In this document: piece after piece, positions 50,070-57,256 of the stretch
Numbering within the stretch: the first letter of the stretch is position 1
Layout: the number at the start of each line of letters is the position of its first letter
Assembly: GCA_050184585.1 (NCBI GenBank)
Contig: JBFXAF010000010.1
Location: 90,112-154,111, forward strand
DNA length: 64,000 nt
From: JBFXAF01 sp050184585
Lineage (GTDB): Bacteria > Pseudomonadota > Alphaproteobacteria > Rhizobiales > Rhizobiaceae
Reading direction: 5' to 3'
Made by a program: the position numbers and the translations under genes
Notes under the pieces: generated by a model
Told to the model about the DNA's origin: nothing
What the model saw: only the letters and a program-made list of their open reading frames with translations
Database searches by the model: none

Positions 50070-51398
50070 CTAGTCGACCATTCTCAAGACTTCGCGGACA
50101 TGATCGATCAGTTCGTCGATCTGGCCCTTGGTGATGATCAGCGGCGGCGAAAGCGCGATAATGTCGCCGGTGGTGCGGATCAGACAGCCCCGCTCGAACG
50201 CCTTCACGAAGGCCGAGAACGCCCGCTTGGTCGGCTGCCCGGCGATCGGCGCGAGTTCTATCGCGCCGACGAGGCCAATGTTCCGGATGTCGATGACGTT
50301 CGGCTCGTCCTTCAGCGAGTGAAGCGCGTCCTCGAAATATGGAGCCAGCTCGGCGCCCCGCGTCAGCAGGCCCTCCTCCTTGTAGGTGTCGAGCGTGCCG
50401 AGCGCTGCCGCGCAGGCGATCGGGTTTCCCGAATAGGTGTAGCCGTGGAAGAACTCGATCAGGTGCTCCGGCCCGTTCATGAAGGCGTCGTGGATCTGCT
50501 TGGTAACGAACACCGCGCCCATCGGGATGACGCCGTTGGTGACTCCCTTCGCCGTCGTGATGATGTCGGGCGTGACGCCGAAATAGTCGGCCGCGAAAGG
50601 CGTGCCGAGGCGGCCGAAGCCCGTGATGACCTCGTCGAAGATCAGGATGATGCCGTGCTTGGTGCATATGTCGCGCAGCTTCTGGAGATAGCCCTTCGGC
50701 GGGATGAGCACGCCGGTCGAGCCCGCGACCGGCTCGACGATGACGGCCGCGATGGTCGAGGCATCGTGCAGCGCCACGATGCGCTCCAGTTCGTCCGCCA
50801 GTTCCGCGCCGTGCTCGGGCTCGCCGCGCGTGAAGGCGTTCCTGGCCGGCAGGTGCGTGTGCGGCAGATGGTCGACGCCGCCGAGCAGCGTGCCGAACAT
50901 TTTCCTGTTGTTGACGATGCCACCGACGGAGATGCCGCCGAAATTGACCCCGTGATAGCCGCGCTCGCGGCCGATCAGCCGGGTGCGCGAACCCTCGCCG
51001 CGGGCGCGGTGATAGGCGATCGCCATCTTCAGCGCCGTGTCGACCGATTCCGACCCGGAGTTCGTGTAGAAGACATGCTCCATGCCTTCAGGCGCGATGT
51101 CGATCAGCCGGTTCGACAGTTCGAACACGATGGGGTGGCCCATCTGGAAGGCGGGCGCATAGTCGAGTTCGGCGGCCTGTGTCTGGATCGCCTCGGTGAT
51201 CTTTGGCCGGCAATGACCGGCATTGACGCACCAGAGCCCCGCGGTGCCATCAAGGATCTTGCGGCCGTCCGTCGTCGTGTAGTGCATGTCCTTTGCGGAG
51301 GAGAGCATCCGCGGCGCCTGCTTGAACTGGCGGTTCGCGGTGAAGGGCATCCAGAATGCCGACAGATCGTTCGGCGCCACTCTAAGCCGGTTGGACAT
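50070..51398 (-). CDS. Class III aminotransferase, beta-alanine:pyruvate type
   Basis: 442 residues. PLP enzyme with GSESVDTALKMAIAYHRARGEG, aspartate-binding IILIFDEVITGFGRLG, and the Schiff-base lysine in TTAKGVTNGVIPMGAVFV. The opening NDLSAFWMPFTANRQFKQAPRM is typical of omega-amino acid:pyruvate aminotransferases. It moves the amino group of beta-alanine (or 3-aminoisobutyrate) to pyruvate, giving malonate semialdehyde. Leads the operon; divergent from rutR with a RutR-like operator between. Confidence 0.93.
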   Translation of the reverse strand: MSNRLRVAPNDLSAFWMPFTANRQFKQAPRMLSSAKDMHYTTTDGRKILDGTAGLWCVNAGHCRPKITEAIQTQAAELDYAPAFQMGHPIVFELSNRLIDIAPEGMEHVFYTNSGSESVDTALKMAIAYHRARGEGSRTRLIGRERGYHGVNFGGISVGGIVNNRKMFGTLLGGVDHLPHTHLPARNAFTRGEPEHGAELADELERIVALHDASTIAAVIVEPVAGSTGVLIPPKGYLQKLRDICTKHGIILIFDEVITGFGRLGTPFAADYFGVTPDIITTAKGVTNGVIPMGAVFVTKQIHDAFMNGPEHLIEFFHGYTYSGNPIACAAALGTLDTYKEEGLLTRGAELAPYFEDALHSLKDEPNVIDIRNIGLVGAIELAPIAGQPTKRAFSAFVKAFERGCLIRTTGDIIALSPPLIITKGQIDELIDHVREVLRMVD

Positions 51399-51472
51399 GA
51401 GTTCCCTTTCAGTCCCGTTGTTCGAAGCGGCTAGCGCTTTGTCCCGGCTGCGTTATCGTGCTACGCAAAATT

Positions 51473-51488
51473 TTGACCGAATGGACAA
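51473..51488. promoter_or_regulatory. RutR-type operator 1
   Basis: TTGACCGAATGGACAA matches TTGACCA-NN-TGGTCAA at 12 of 14 specified positions. It lies between the divergent aminotransferase and rutR genes, 75 bp from the aminotransferase start. Confidence 0.7.
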
Positions 51489-51618
51489 ACGTTAGCACCG
51501 CCAGAACGGCGGTCAAGGGACTCCTAACGGATATGACCCGCACGAAGCGCGCTCCACGGACGCCGAGAAACTGGTCCAGAACATTGGGCCACAGCCGAAG
51601 CATGCGAGGCTCCATAAA

Positions 51619-52257
51619 TTGGACGCGGTAGCAAAGCGCCGACCCACGCGCATCCAGAAGGAGAAGCGCGAGCGCATCCTGGAAGCGGCGCTCGAAGTGT
51701 TCTCGCAGCACGGCTTCCGCGGCGCGACCGTCGACCAGATCGCCGAGGCTGCGGGCATGTCGAAGCCAAACCTGCTCTACTACTTCAAGGGCAAGGAGGC
51801 GATATTCGAGATGCTGATCAAGCGGCTTCTCGAAACGTGGCTGGATCCTCTGAAGGCGCTCGACGACGTCGGCGACCCGCTGACCGAGTTGAGAAGCTAC
51901 ATTCGCCGGAAGCTGGAGATGGCGCGCGATTTCCCGCGCGAGAGCCGTCTCTTCGCCAACGAGATCATCCAGGGCGCGCCGCGTATCCAGGCCATCCTGG
52001 AAGGTGAACTGAAATCGCTGGTCGACGAGAAGGCCGAGATCATCAAGGGCTGGATGCGCCTGGGCAGGATCGCCCGCACCGACCCGTGGCACCTGATCTT
52101 CTCGATCTGGGCGACGACGCAGCACTATGCCGACTTCGACGTTCAGGTCCGGGCCGTACTCGGTCCCGATCGGGGTGGCGATGGTCGCTTCGAGGACGCG
52201 GCGCGCTTTCTCGAACAGCTCTATCTTGAAGGGCTGAAGCCGCGCGGGGCCGCCTAG
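51619..52257 (+). CDS. rutR: TetR-family regulator of pyrimidine catabolism
   Basis: 212 residues, the E. coli RutR length, from a TTG start; no downstream in-frame ATG leaves the domain intact. HTH: ERILEAALEVFSQHGFRGATVDQIAEAAGMSKPNLLYYFKGKEAIF. The C domain (LRSYIRRKLEMARDFPRESRLFANEIIQGAP, WATTQHYADFDVQVRAVLG) follows RutR, which binds uracil or thymine and releases DNA. It shares a divergent region with the aminotransferase. Its stop overlaps the P450 stop by 4 bp (CTAG). Confidence 0.92.
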   Translation: MDAVAKRRPTRIQKEKRERILEAALEVFSQHGFRGATVDQIAEAAGMSKPNLLYYFKGKEAIFEMLIKRLLETWLDPLKALDDVGDPLTELRSYIRRKLEMARDFPRESRLFANEIIQGAPRIQAILEGELKSLVDEKAEIIKGWMRLGRIARTDPWHLIFSIWATTQHYADFDVQVRAVLGPDRGGDGRFEDAARFLEQLYLEGLKPRGAA

Positions 52258-53474
52258 GCCGATAGTCTGACCGGTAGCGAGGCGAGCGCCCTGATGCCGA
52301 AACGCCTGCGCCAGAGATTGTGGTCTTCCGCGTGGGCCAGTACGGCGTTCGGGAACCTGGCGAAGAACCGCTCGAAGGCGATCGCCGCCTCGACGCGCGC
52401 GAGCTGGAAGCCGAGGCAGAAATGCACGCCGGTGCCGAAGGCGATGTGCGGGTTGGGATGACGGCCTATGTCGAATCGGTGCGGATCGTCGAACTTCGCG
52501 GGATCGCAATTCGCGGCCGACAGCAGTGCCGCGACCGCCTCGCCTCGCCTGATCGGAATGCCGGCCAACTCTGTGTCCTCAGCGGCGAAGCGCGGCTTCG
52601 ACATCTGGACCGGTGAGACATGGCGCAGGCACTCTTCGACGGCGAGAGGCATGAAGGCGGGATCTGCTGCGAGACGCAGTCTCTGCTCCCGGTTGACCAG
52701 CAGGGTATGCAGGCCACCGCCGATCAGGTGCGTCGTGGTCTCCTGCCCGGCTGCGAAGAGCAGGAAGACCATTGACGCCATTTCATCGTCCGAGAGCCGC
52801 CTTCCGTCGATCCGGGCATCGCGCAACGCGGCGATCAGGCCGTCCGGCTTTGCCTCGCTGCCCGGCTGGGCCATCTTGCGCACATAGGTGACGGTCCGCA
52901 GCACGCCCGGTATGGCGCGCAGCACGGCCCACACATTCGCCGTGTCGGCGATCCCGCCCATCCACCGCTTGAAGATCGGGTGGTCGCGCTCCGGGAGGCC
53001 AAGCATCGCGCAGATGACCGACAGCGGAAGGTCGCGGCAGAACTCCGTCATGAGATCGACCTCGCGGCGACCCTCGAGCCGGTGGAGCAGCTGATCTGCG
53101 ATATCCACGATCATGGACCGCAACGTGTCGATCCCCCGGCGCGCGAAGGCCTGGTCGACGAGGCCGCGCAGCATTCGGTGTTTCGGATCGTCATGGCCGA
53201 GCATGTTGTCGGCGAGCACCCGGACGGGTCGCGGCAGCCACTGGAGGATGCCGATCTGCGAACGCTTGCCCGCGTTGCGGCCGTCTCGCACGAAGGTCTT
53301 CTGGTCCTTGAGCAGCGCGACGCAGGCGTCGTGGGTTACGGCAAGCTTGATCGGGCCGACGATGGGAAGCTTGATCCCAACGACCGGCCCATCGGCGCGC
53401 ATCCGGTCGAACTCGGGAAAAGGGTTCGCCTGGAAGGCGGGCGATATCAAGTCATAGGGACGCGCATCGGCCAT
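52254..53474 (-). CDS. Cytochrome P450
   Basis: 406 residues from ATG 53474. I-helix oxygen-activating region LFAAGQETTTH, K-helix EECLRH (ExxR), and the heme loop FGTGVHFCLGFQLAR with the axial cysteine. Class I soluble bacterial type with about 406 residues. No ferredoxin or reductase is adjacent, so the partners are elsewhere. Lies between rutR and preA but in the opposite direction to rutR; substrate unknown. Confidence 0.93.
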   Translation of the reverse strand: MADARPYDLISPAFQANPFPEFDRMRADGPVVGIKLPIVGPIKLAVTHDACVALLKDQKTFVRDGRNAGKRSQIGILQWLPRPVRVLADNMLGHDDPKHRMLRGLVDQAFARRGIDTLRSMIVDIADQLLHRLEGRREVDLMTEFCRDLPLSVICAMLGLPERDHPIFKRWMGGIADTANVWAVLRAIPGVLRTVTYVRKMAQPGSEAKPDGLIAALRDARIDGRRLSDDEMASMVFLLFAAGQETTTHLIGGGLHTLLVNREQRLRLAADPAFMPLAVEECLRHVSPVQMSKPRFAAEDTELAGIPIRRGEAVAALLSAANCDPAKFDDPHRFDIGRHPNPHIAFGTGVHFCLGFQLARVEAAIAFERFFARFPNAVLAHAEDHNLWRRRFGIRALASLPVRLSA

Positions 53475-53525
53475 GGAGACCTCCACCCGGTTCCAAGCCC
53501 ACCAAGATGGCTTCGCGGCTCAGCC

Positions 53526-54839
53526 CTACTCCGCCGCGACCTTCGCCATCGGGTTGTTGGGATGGGTCGTCCAGTTGGCGTAGGTCGGCGAGACGGGTTT
53601 GCCGGTGCGCTGGTCAAGCGTGCCGGCGGCGAGCGGCACCATGGTGATGCAGTTCTCCACCGGGCAGACGTTGACGCAGAGGTTGCAGCCGACGCACTCG
53701 TCCTCCATCACCTCGAAGTGGCGCACGCCGTCGACCATCTGCGTTATCGCCTGGTGTGAGGTGTCCTCGCAGGCGATATGGCAGCGGCCGCATTTGATGC
53801 AGGCCTCCTGGTCGATCATCGCCTTGGCGACGTAGTTGAGGTTGAGAAACTGCCAGTCGGTGACGTTCGGCGTCGCGCGGCCGATGATGTCGTCCAGTGA
53901 CCGGTGACCCTTCTCGTCCATCCAGTTCTCCAGCCCGGCGATCATCTCCTGGACGATCTTGAAGCCGTAGGTCATGGCCGCCGTGCAGACCTGCACGTTG
54001 CCGGCGCCGAGCGCCAGGAACTCGGCCGCGTCGCGCCAGGTCGTGATCCCGCCGATGCCGGAGATCGGCAGGCCGGCCGTCTGCGGGTCGCGGGCGATCT
54101 CGGCCACCATGTTGAGCGCGATCGGCTTGACCGCCGGACCGCAATAGCCGCCATGGCTGCCCTTGCCGTCGATCGATGGCTCCGGCGAGAAACTGTCGAG
54201 GTTGACGGCCGTGATCGAAGAGATCGTGTTGATCAGCGAGACCGCGTCGGCGCCGCCCTTCTTGGCCGCTCGCGCAGGGTAGCGTATGTCGGTGATGTTC
54301 GGCGTCAGCTTCACGATGACAGGCATGCGCGTGTACTGCTTGCACCAGCGCGCCACCATCTCGATGTATTCGGGCACCTGCCCGACGGCCGAGCCCATGC
54401 CGCGCTCCGACATGCCGTGCGGGCAGCCGAAATTGAGTTCGATCCCGTCGCACTCGGTTTCCTCGACCAGCGGCAGGATCGCCTTCCAGGAGGCTTCCTC
54501 GCAGGGCACCATGATCGACGCGATCAGCGCCCTGTCCGGCCAGTTCTTCTTGACCTGCTTCATTTCACGCAGATTGGTCTGCAGGTCGCGGTCGGTGATG
54601 AGTTCGATGTTGTTGAGTCCGAGCAGCCGCCGATCGGCGCCCCAGATAGCCCCGTAGCGCGGCCCGTTGACGTTGACGATCGGCGGGCCTTCCTCACCCA
54701 GCGTCTTCCAGACCACCCCGCCCCAGCCCGCCTTGAAGGCGCGCTCGACATTGTAGGCCTTGTCGGTCGGCGGCGCCGACGCCAGCCAGAACGGGTTGGG
54801 CGACCTGATGCCGATGAAGTTGTTGCGGATGTCTGCCAT
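53526..54839 (-). CDS. preA: NAD-dependent dihydropyrimidine dehydrogenase subunit PreA
   Basis: 437 residues. DHOD-type FMN barrel with the active-site loop LNFGCPHGMSERGMGSAVGQ, then two C-terminal 4Fe-4S motifs (CIKCGRCHIACEDTSHQA and CVGCNLCVNVCPVENCI). With PreT it reduces uracil and thymine with NAD(P)H. The preT start lies upstream; only 3 bp separate the two genes. Confidence 0.97.
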   Translation of the reverse strand: MADIRNNFIGIRSPNPFWLASAPPTDKAYNVERAFKAGWGGVVWKTLGEEGPPIVNVNGPRYGAIWGADRRLLGLNNIELITDRDLQTNLREMKQVKKNWPDRALIASIMVPCEEASWKAILPLVEETECDGIELNFGCPHGMSERGMGSAVGQVPEYIEMVARWCKQYTRMPVIVKLTPNITDIRYPARAAKKGGADAVSLINTISSITAVNLDSFSPEPSIDGKGSHGGYCGPAVKPIALNMVAEIARDPQTAGLPISGIGGITTWRDAAEFLALGAGNVQVCTAAMTYGFKIVQEMIAGLENWMDEKGHRSLDDIIGRATPNVTDWQFLNLNYVAKAMIDQEACIKCGRCHIACEDTSHQAITQMVDGVRHFEVMEDECVGCNLCVNVCPVENCITMVPLAAGTLDQRTGKPVSPTYANWTTHPNNPMAKVAAE

Positions 54840-54842
54840 TGC

Positions 54843-56207
54843 TCAAGCCCTTCCGTTGGAGCTGAGTGCGCGGTGGATGCTTTCGGCGGCGTCGCGGCCC
54901 TGGGCGACGGCCGAGACCGTGAGATCGTCGCCGCCGAGGATGCAGTCGCCCCCGGCCCAGACCTTTTTCATGGACGTTCTGCCCTCCCCGTCGACCTTGA
55001 TTCGGCCGCCTTCGAAGACGATCGCTGCGCCGCTTCCGTTCAGTGTGTCAGCGACGAGTGACTGGCCGATCGCCTTGAACACCTGGTCGGCCGGCAGCAC
55101 GATTGTCTGGCCGAGGCCACTGAGCTTGCCCTCGCTCATGGCCGTGTATTCGAGCTCGATGCCAGCCACCTCGCCGTACTGGACGACGACTTTCTTCGGC
55201 TGCAGAGAATGTCGGATGACGACCCCGTGCTGGGTTGCAAGGTCCTGCTCGAACACGGAGGCGTTCATGTGCTCCTTCGCGCGTCGGTAGGCGATGGTCA
55301 CCTCCTCGGCGCCGAGGAGCTTGGACTGGATCGCCGCGTCTATCGCCGTCATGCCGCCGCCGATGACGACGACGCGCCGCCCGACCGGAATGCCGGCTAG
55401 GTCCGATGCCTGGCGCAACTCCGCGATGAAGTCGACCGCGTTGGAAACCCCCTCGGCTTCCTCGCCCTCCGCCCGCAACGCATTGACGCCGCCGAGCCCC
55501 ATGCCGAGAAAGACGGCGTCGTAGGATGCGACGAGATCGGCCAGTTGCACGTCGCGGCCGAGCGCGCGCCCATGTTCGATGGCGATCCCGCCGACCCCCG
55601 TCACATAGTCGACCTCGGCCTGCGCGAAATCGTCGGTGCTCTTGTAGGCGGCGATGCCGTATTCGTTGAGGCCGCCTGCCTTGGGCCGCGCCTCAAAAAT
55701 CGTCACGTCATGGCCCTTCACGGCCAGCCGGTGTGCGCAGGCCAGTCCCGCCGGTCCCGCGCCGACGACGGCGATCGTCCTGCCGGTCGGATTCGCCCGC
55801 TCGTAAAACTGCTTGCCCGCCTTCATGGCGATGTCGGTGGCATAACGCTGAAGACGTCCGATCTGTACCGGCTTCCCCTCGGCCGTCTCGCGCACGCACA
55901 CCTCTTCGCACAGCGTCTCGGTCGGGCACACGCGAGCACACATGCCGCCAAGGATGTTCTGGTCGAAGATGGTCTTGGCCGAACCCAACGGATTGCCCGT
56001 CGATATCTCGCGAATGAACAGCGGGATGTCGATCGAGGTCGGGCAGGCCTGCATGCACGGCGCGTCGTAGCAGAAGTAGCAACGGTCCGCTTCGACCAGC
56101 GCCTCGTGAGGGTCGAGAGGCGGATGGAGGTCCGAAAAGTTGTCGGCGTACTCCTCAGCGGAGAGCCGGCCTGCCGCGATCCCCGCTTTGAGCTGACCTT
56201 CGGCCAT
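54843..56207 (-). CDS. preT: NAD(P)-dependent oxidoreductase PreT
   Basis: 454 residues. GltD-like flavoprotein with N-terminal cysteine clusters CYFCYDAPCMQACPTSIDIP and GGMCARVCPTETLCEEVC, FAD site VVGAGPAGLACAHRLAVKG and NAD(P) site RRVVVIGGGMTAIDAA. It passes electrons to PreA. First of the preT-preA pair; a RutR-like site (56259-56274) lies 52-67 bp upstream of its start. Confidence 0.96.
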   Translation of the reverse strand: MAEGQLKAGIAAGRLSAEEYADNFSDLHPPLDPHEALVEADRCYFCYDAPCMQACPTSIDIPLFIREISTGNPLGSAKTIFDQNILGGMCARVCPTETLCEEVCVRETAEGKPVQIGRLQRYATDIAMKAGKQFYERANPTGRTIAVVGAGPAGLACAHRLAVKGHDVTIFEARPKAGGLNEYGIAAYKSTDDFAQAEVDYVTGVGGIAIEHGRALGRDVQLADLVASYDAVFLGMGLGGVNALRAEGEEAEGVSNAVDFIAELRQASDLAGIPVGRRVVVIGGGMTAIDAAIQSKLLGAEEVTIAYRRAKEHMNASVFEQDLATQHGVVIRHSLQPKKVVVQYGEVAGIELEYTAMSEGKLSGLGQTIVLPADQVFKAIGQSLVADTLNGSGAAIVFEGGRIKVDGEGRTSMKKVWAGGDCILGGDDLTVSAVAQGRDAAESIHRALSSNGRA

Positions 56208-56258
56208 GAGGATTCCCCATCATCCTATTGATCCAGGAAGGCTAGCACAGCTAAGTTT

Positions 56259-56274
56259 TTTATCAATCGGTCAA
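56259..56274. promoter_or_regulatory. RutR-type operator 2
   Basis: TTTATCAATCGGTCAA matches TTGACCA-NN-TGGTCAA at 11 of 14 specified positions, with a perfect right half GGTCAA. It sits upstream of preT and could add preTA to the RutR regulon. Confidence 0.6.
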
Positions 56275-56308
56275 ATATTCCGATAAGCCATTGGAAAGCA
56301 TGGGATTT

Positions 56309-56331
56309 AACATGACCAATATTGTCATGTT
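56309..56331. promoter_or_regulatory. Palindrome in the preT / enoyl-CoA hydratase divergent region
   Basis: AACATGAC-(7)-GTCATGTT, 8-bp perfect arms in an AT-rich gap. Likely a dimeric regulator site; it differs from the RutR motif, so a second regulator may act on the hydratase or preT. Confidence 0.5.
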
Positions 56332-56452
56332 TATTGTCTGACGCCTAAGGATTTGCGTGGTTGGCGTTCGGCGCGCCATCGGCCACGCGACATCATTCTG
56401 AAACCACGGCATGGCCCGCTTGCGGGATGTCTGCATGACCGGTGGAGGAACG

Positions 56453-57256
56453 ATGCCGAAGGCCCTTTACGAGAAACGCGCCAAGGTCGCCTACGTCACG
56501 TTCAACCGGCCCGAGGCGATGAACGCGATCGACCGCGAGATGCATGCGCTGCTATGGGAGATTTGGACCGACTTCCGGGACGACGAGGCGGTCGAGGTGG
56601 CGATCGTGACCGGCGCCGGCGACGAGGCATTCTGCGCCGGGGCGGATCTGAAGAGCCATCTGCCCTACTGGGTCGAGAACGCGGACGCGCTCCTGCCGCG
56701 CAGAAAGATCGCCGACGGACTTGGCGGCATCACGCGCGGGCTGCATCGGATCTACAAGCCGATCATCGCTGCGGTAAACGGCTGGGCGCTCGCCGGCGGC
56801 TTCGAGAATGCGCTCGCCTGCGACATCCGCATCGCCTCCGAACGCGCGCAGTTCGGCTCCTTCGAAGTGCGCCGCGGCTTCCACCATGGCGACGGCGGTA
56901 TCGTGCGCCTCGTCAACACCTGTGGCTCCGGTCTCGCGCTGGAGATGCTGCTTACGGGCGAGCCAATCGACGCCCGGCGCGCCCTGCAGTGCAACCTCGT
57001 CTCCCGTGTGGTGCCCCACGGCAATCTGATGGAGGAAGCCGAAAAGGTCGCGCAAAAGATCCTGCGCAACGACCAGTGGGCGGTGCGTTCAGCCAAGGAG
57101 ACGATCCTCAACGTCATTGGCCGGCCGCTGGACGACCAACTCGCCTACGAGGCCTTCACCGGCTATTCCGGCGCCGCCAACGCGACGGTCAGCGGCCGGC
57201 TCGCGGAGTTCTATGCTAAGACCGACGAGGGACGGGGGGAGACCGCGGCGGAGTAA
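56453..57256 (+). CDS. Enoyl-CoA hydratase/isomerase family protein
   Basis: 267 residues from ATG 56453, GGAGG 5 bases upstream. Crotonase fold: AFCAGADLKSHLPYW near position 61, oxyanion GGFENALACDIRIASERAQFGSFEVRRG. The second acid/base glutamate position shows histidine/aspartate (RRGFHHGDGG), so catalysis may differ from hydration. It hydrates or isomerises acyl-CoA; specific substrate unknown. Convergent with the demethylation genes. Confidence 0.88.
   Translation: MPKALYEKRAKVAYVTFNRPEAMNAIDREMHALLWEIWTDFRDDEAVEVAIVTGAGDEAFCAGADLKSHLPYWVENADALLPRRKIADGLGGITRGLHRIYKPIIAAVNGWALAGGFENALACDIRIASERAQFGSFEVRRGFHHGDGGIVRLVNTCGSGLALEMLLTGEPIDARRALQCNLVSRVVPHGNLMEEAEKVAQKILRNDQWAVRSAKETILNVIGRPLDDQLAYEAFTGYSGAANATVSGRLAEFYAKTDEGRGETAAE

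Noticed and set aside
50100..51434. A 444-codon + frame antisense to the aminotransferase
   Set aside because: Antisense shadow of a confirmed class III aminotransferase with visible PLP lysine.
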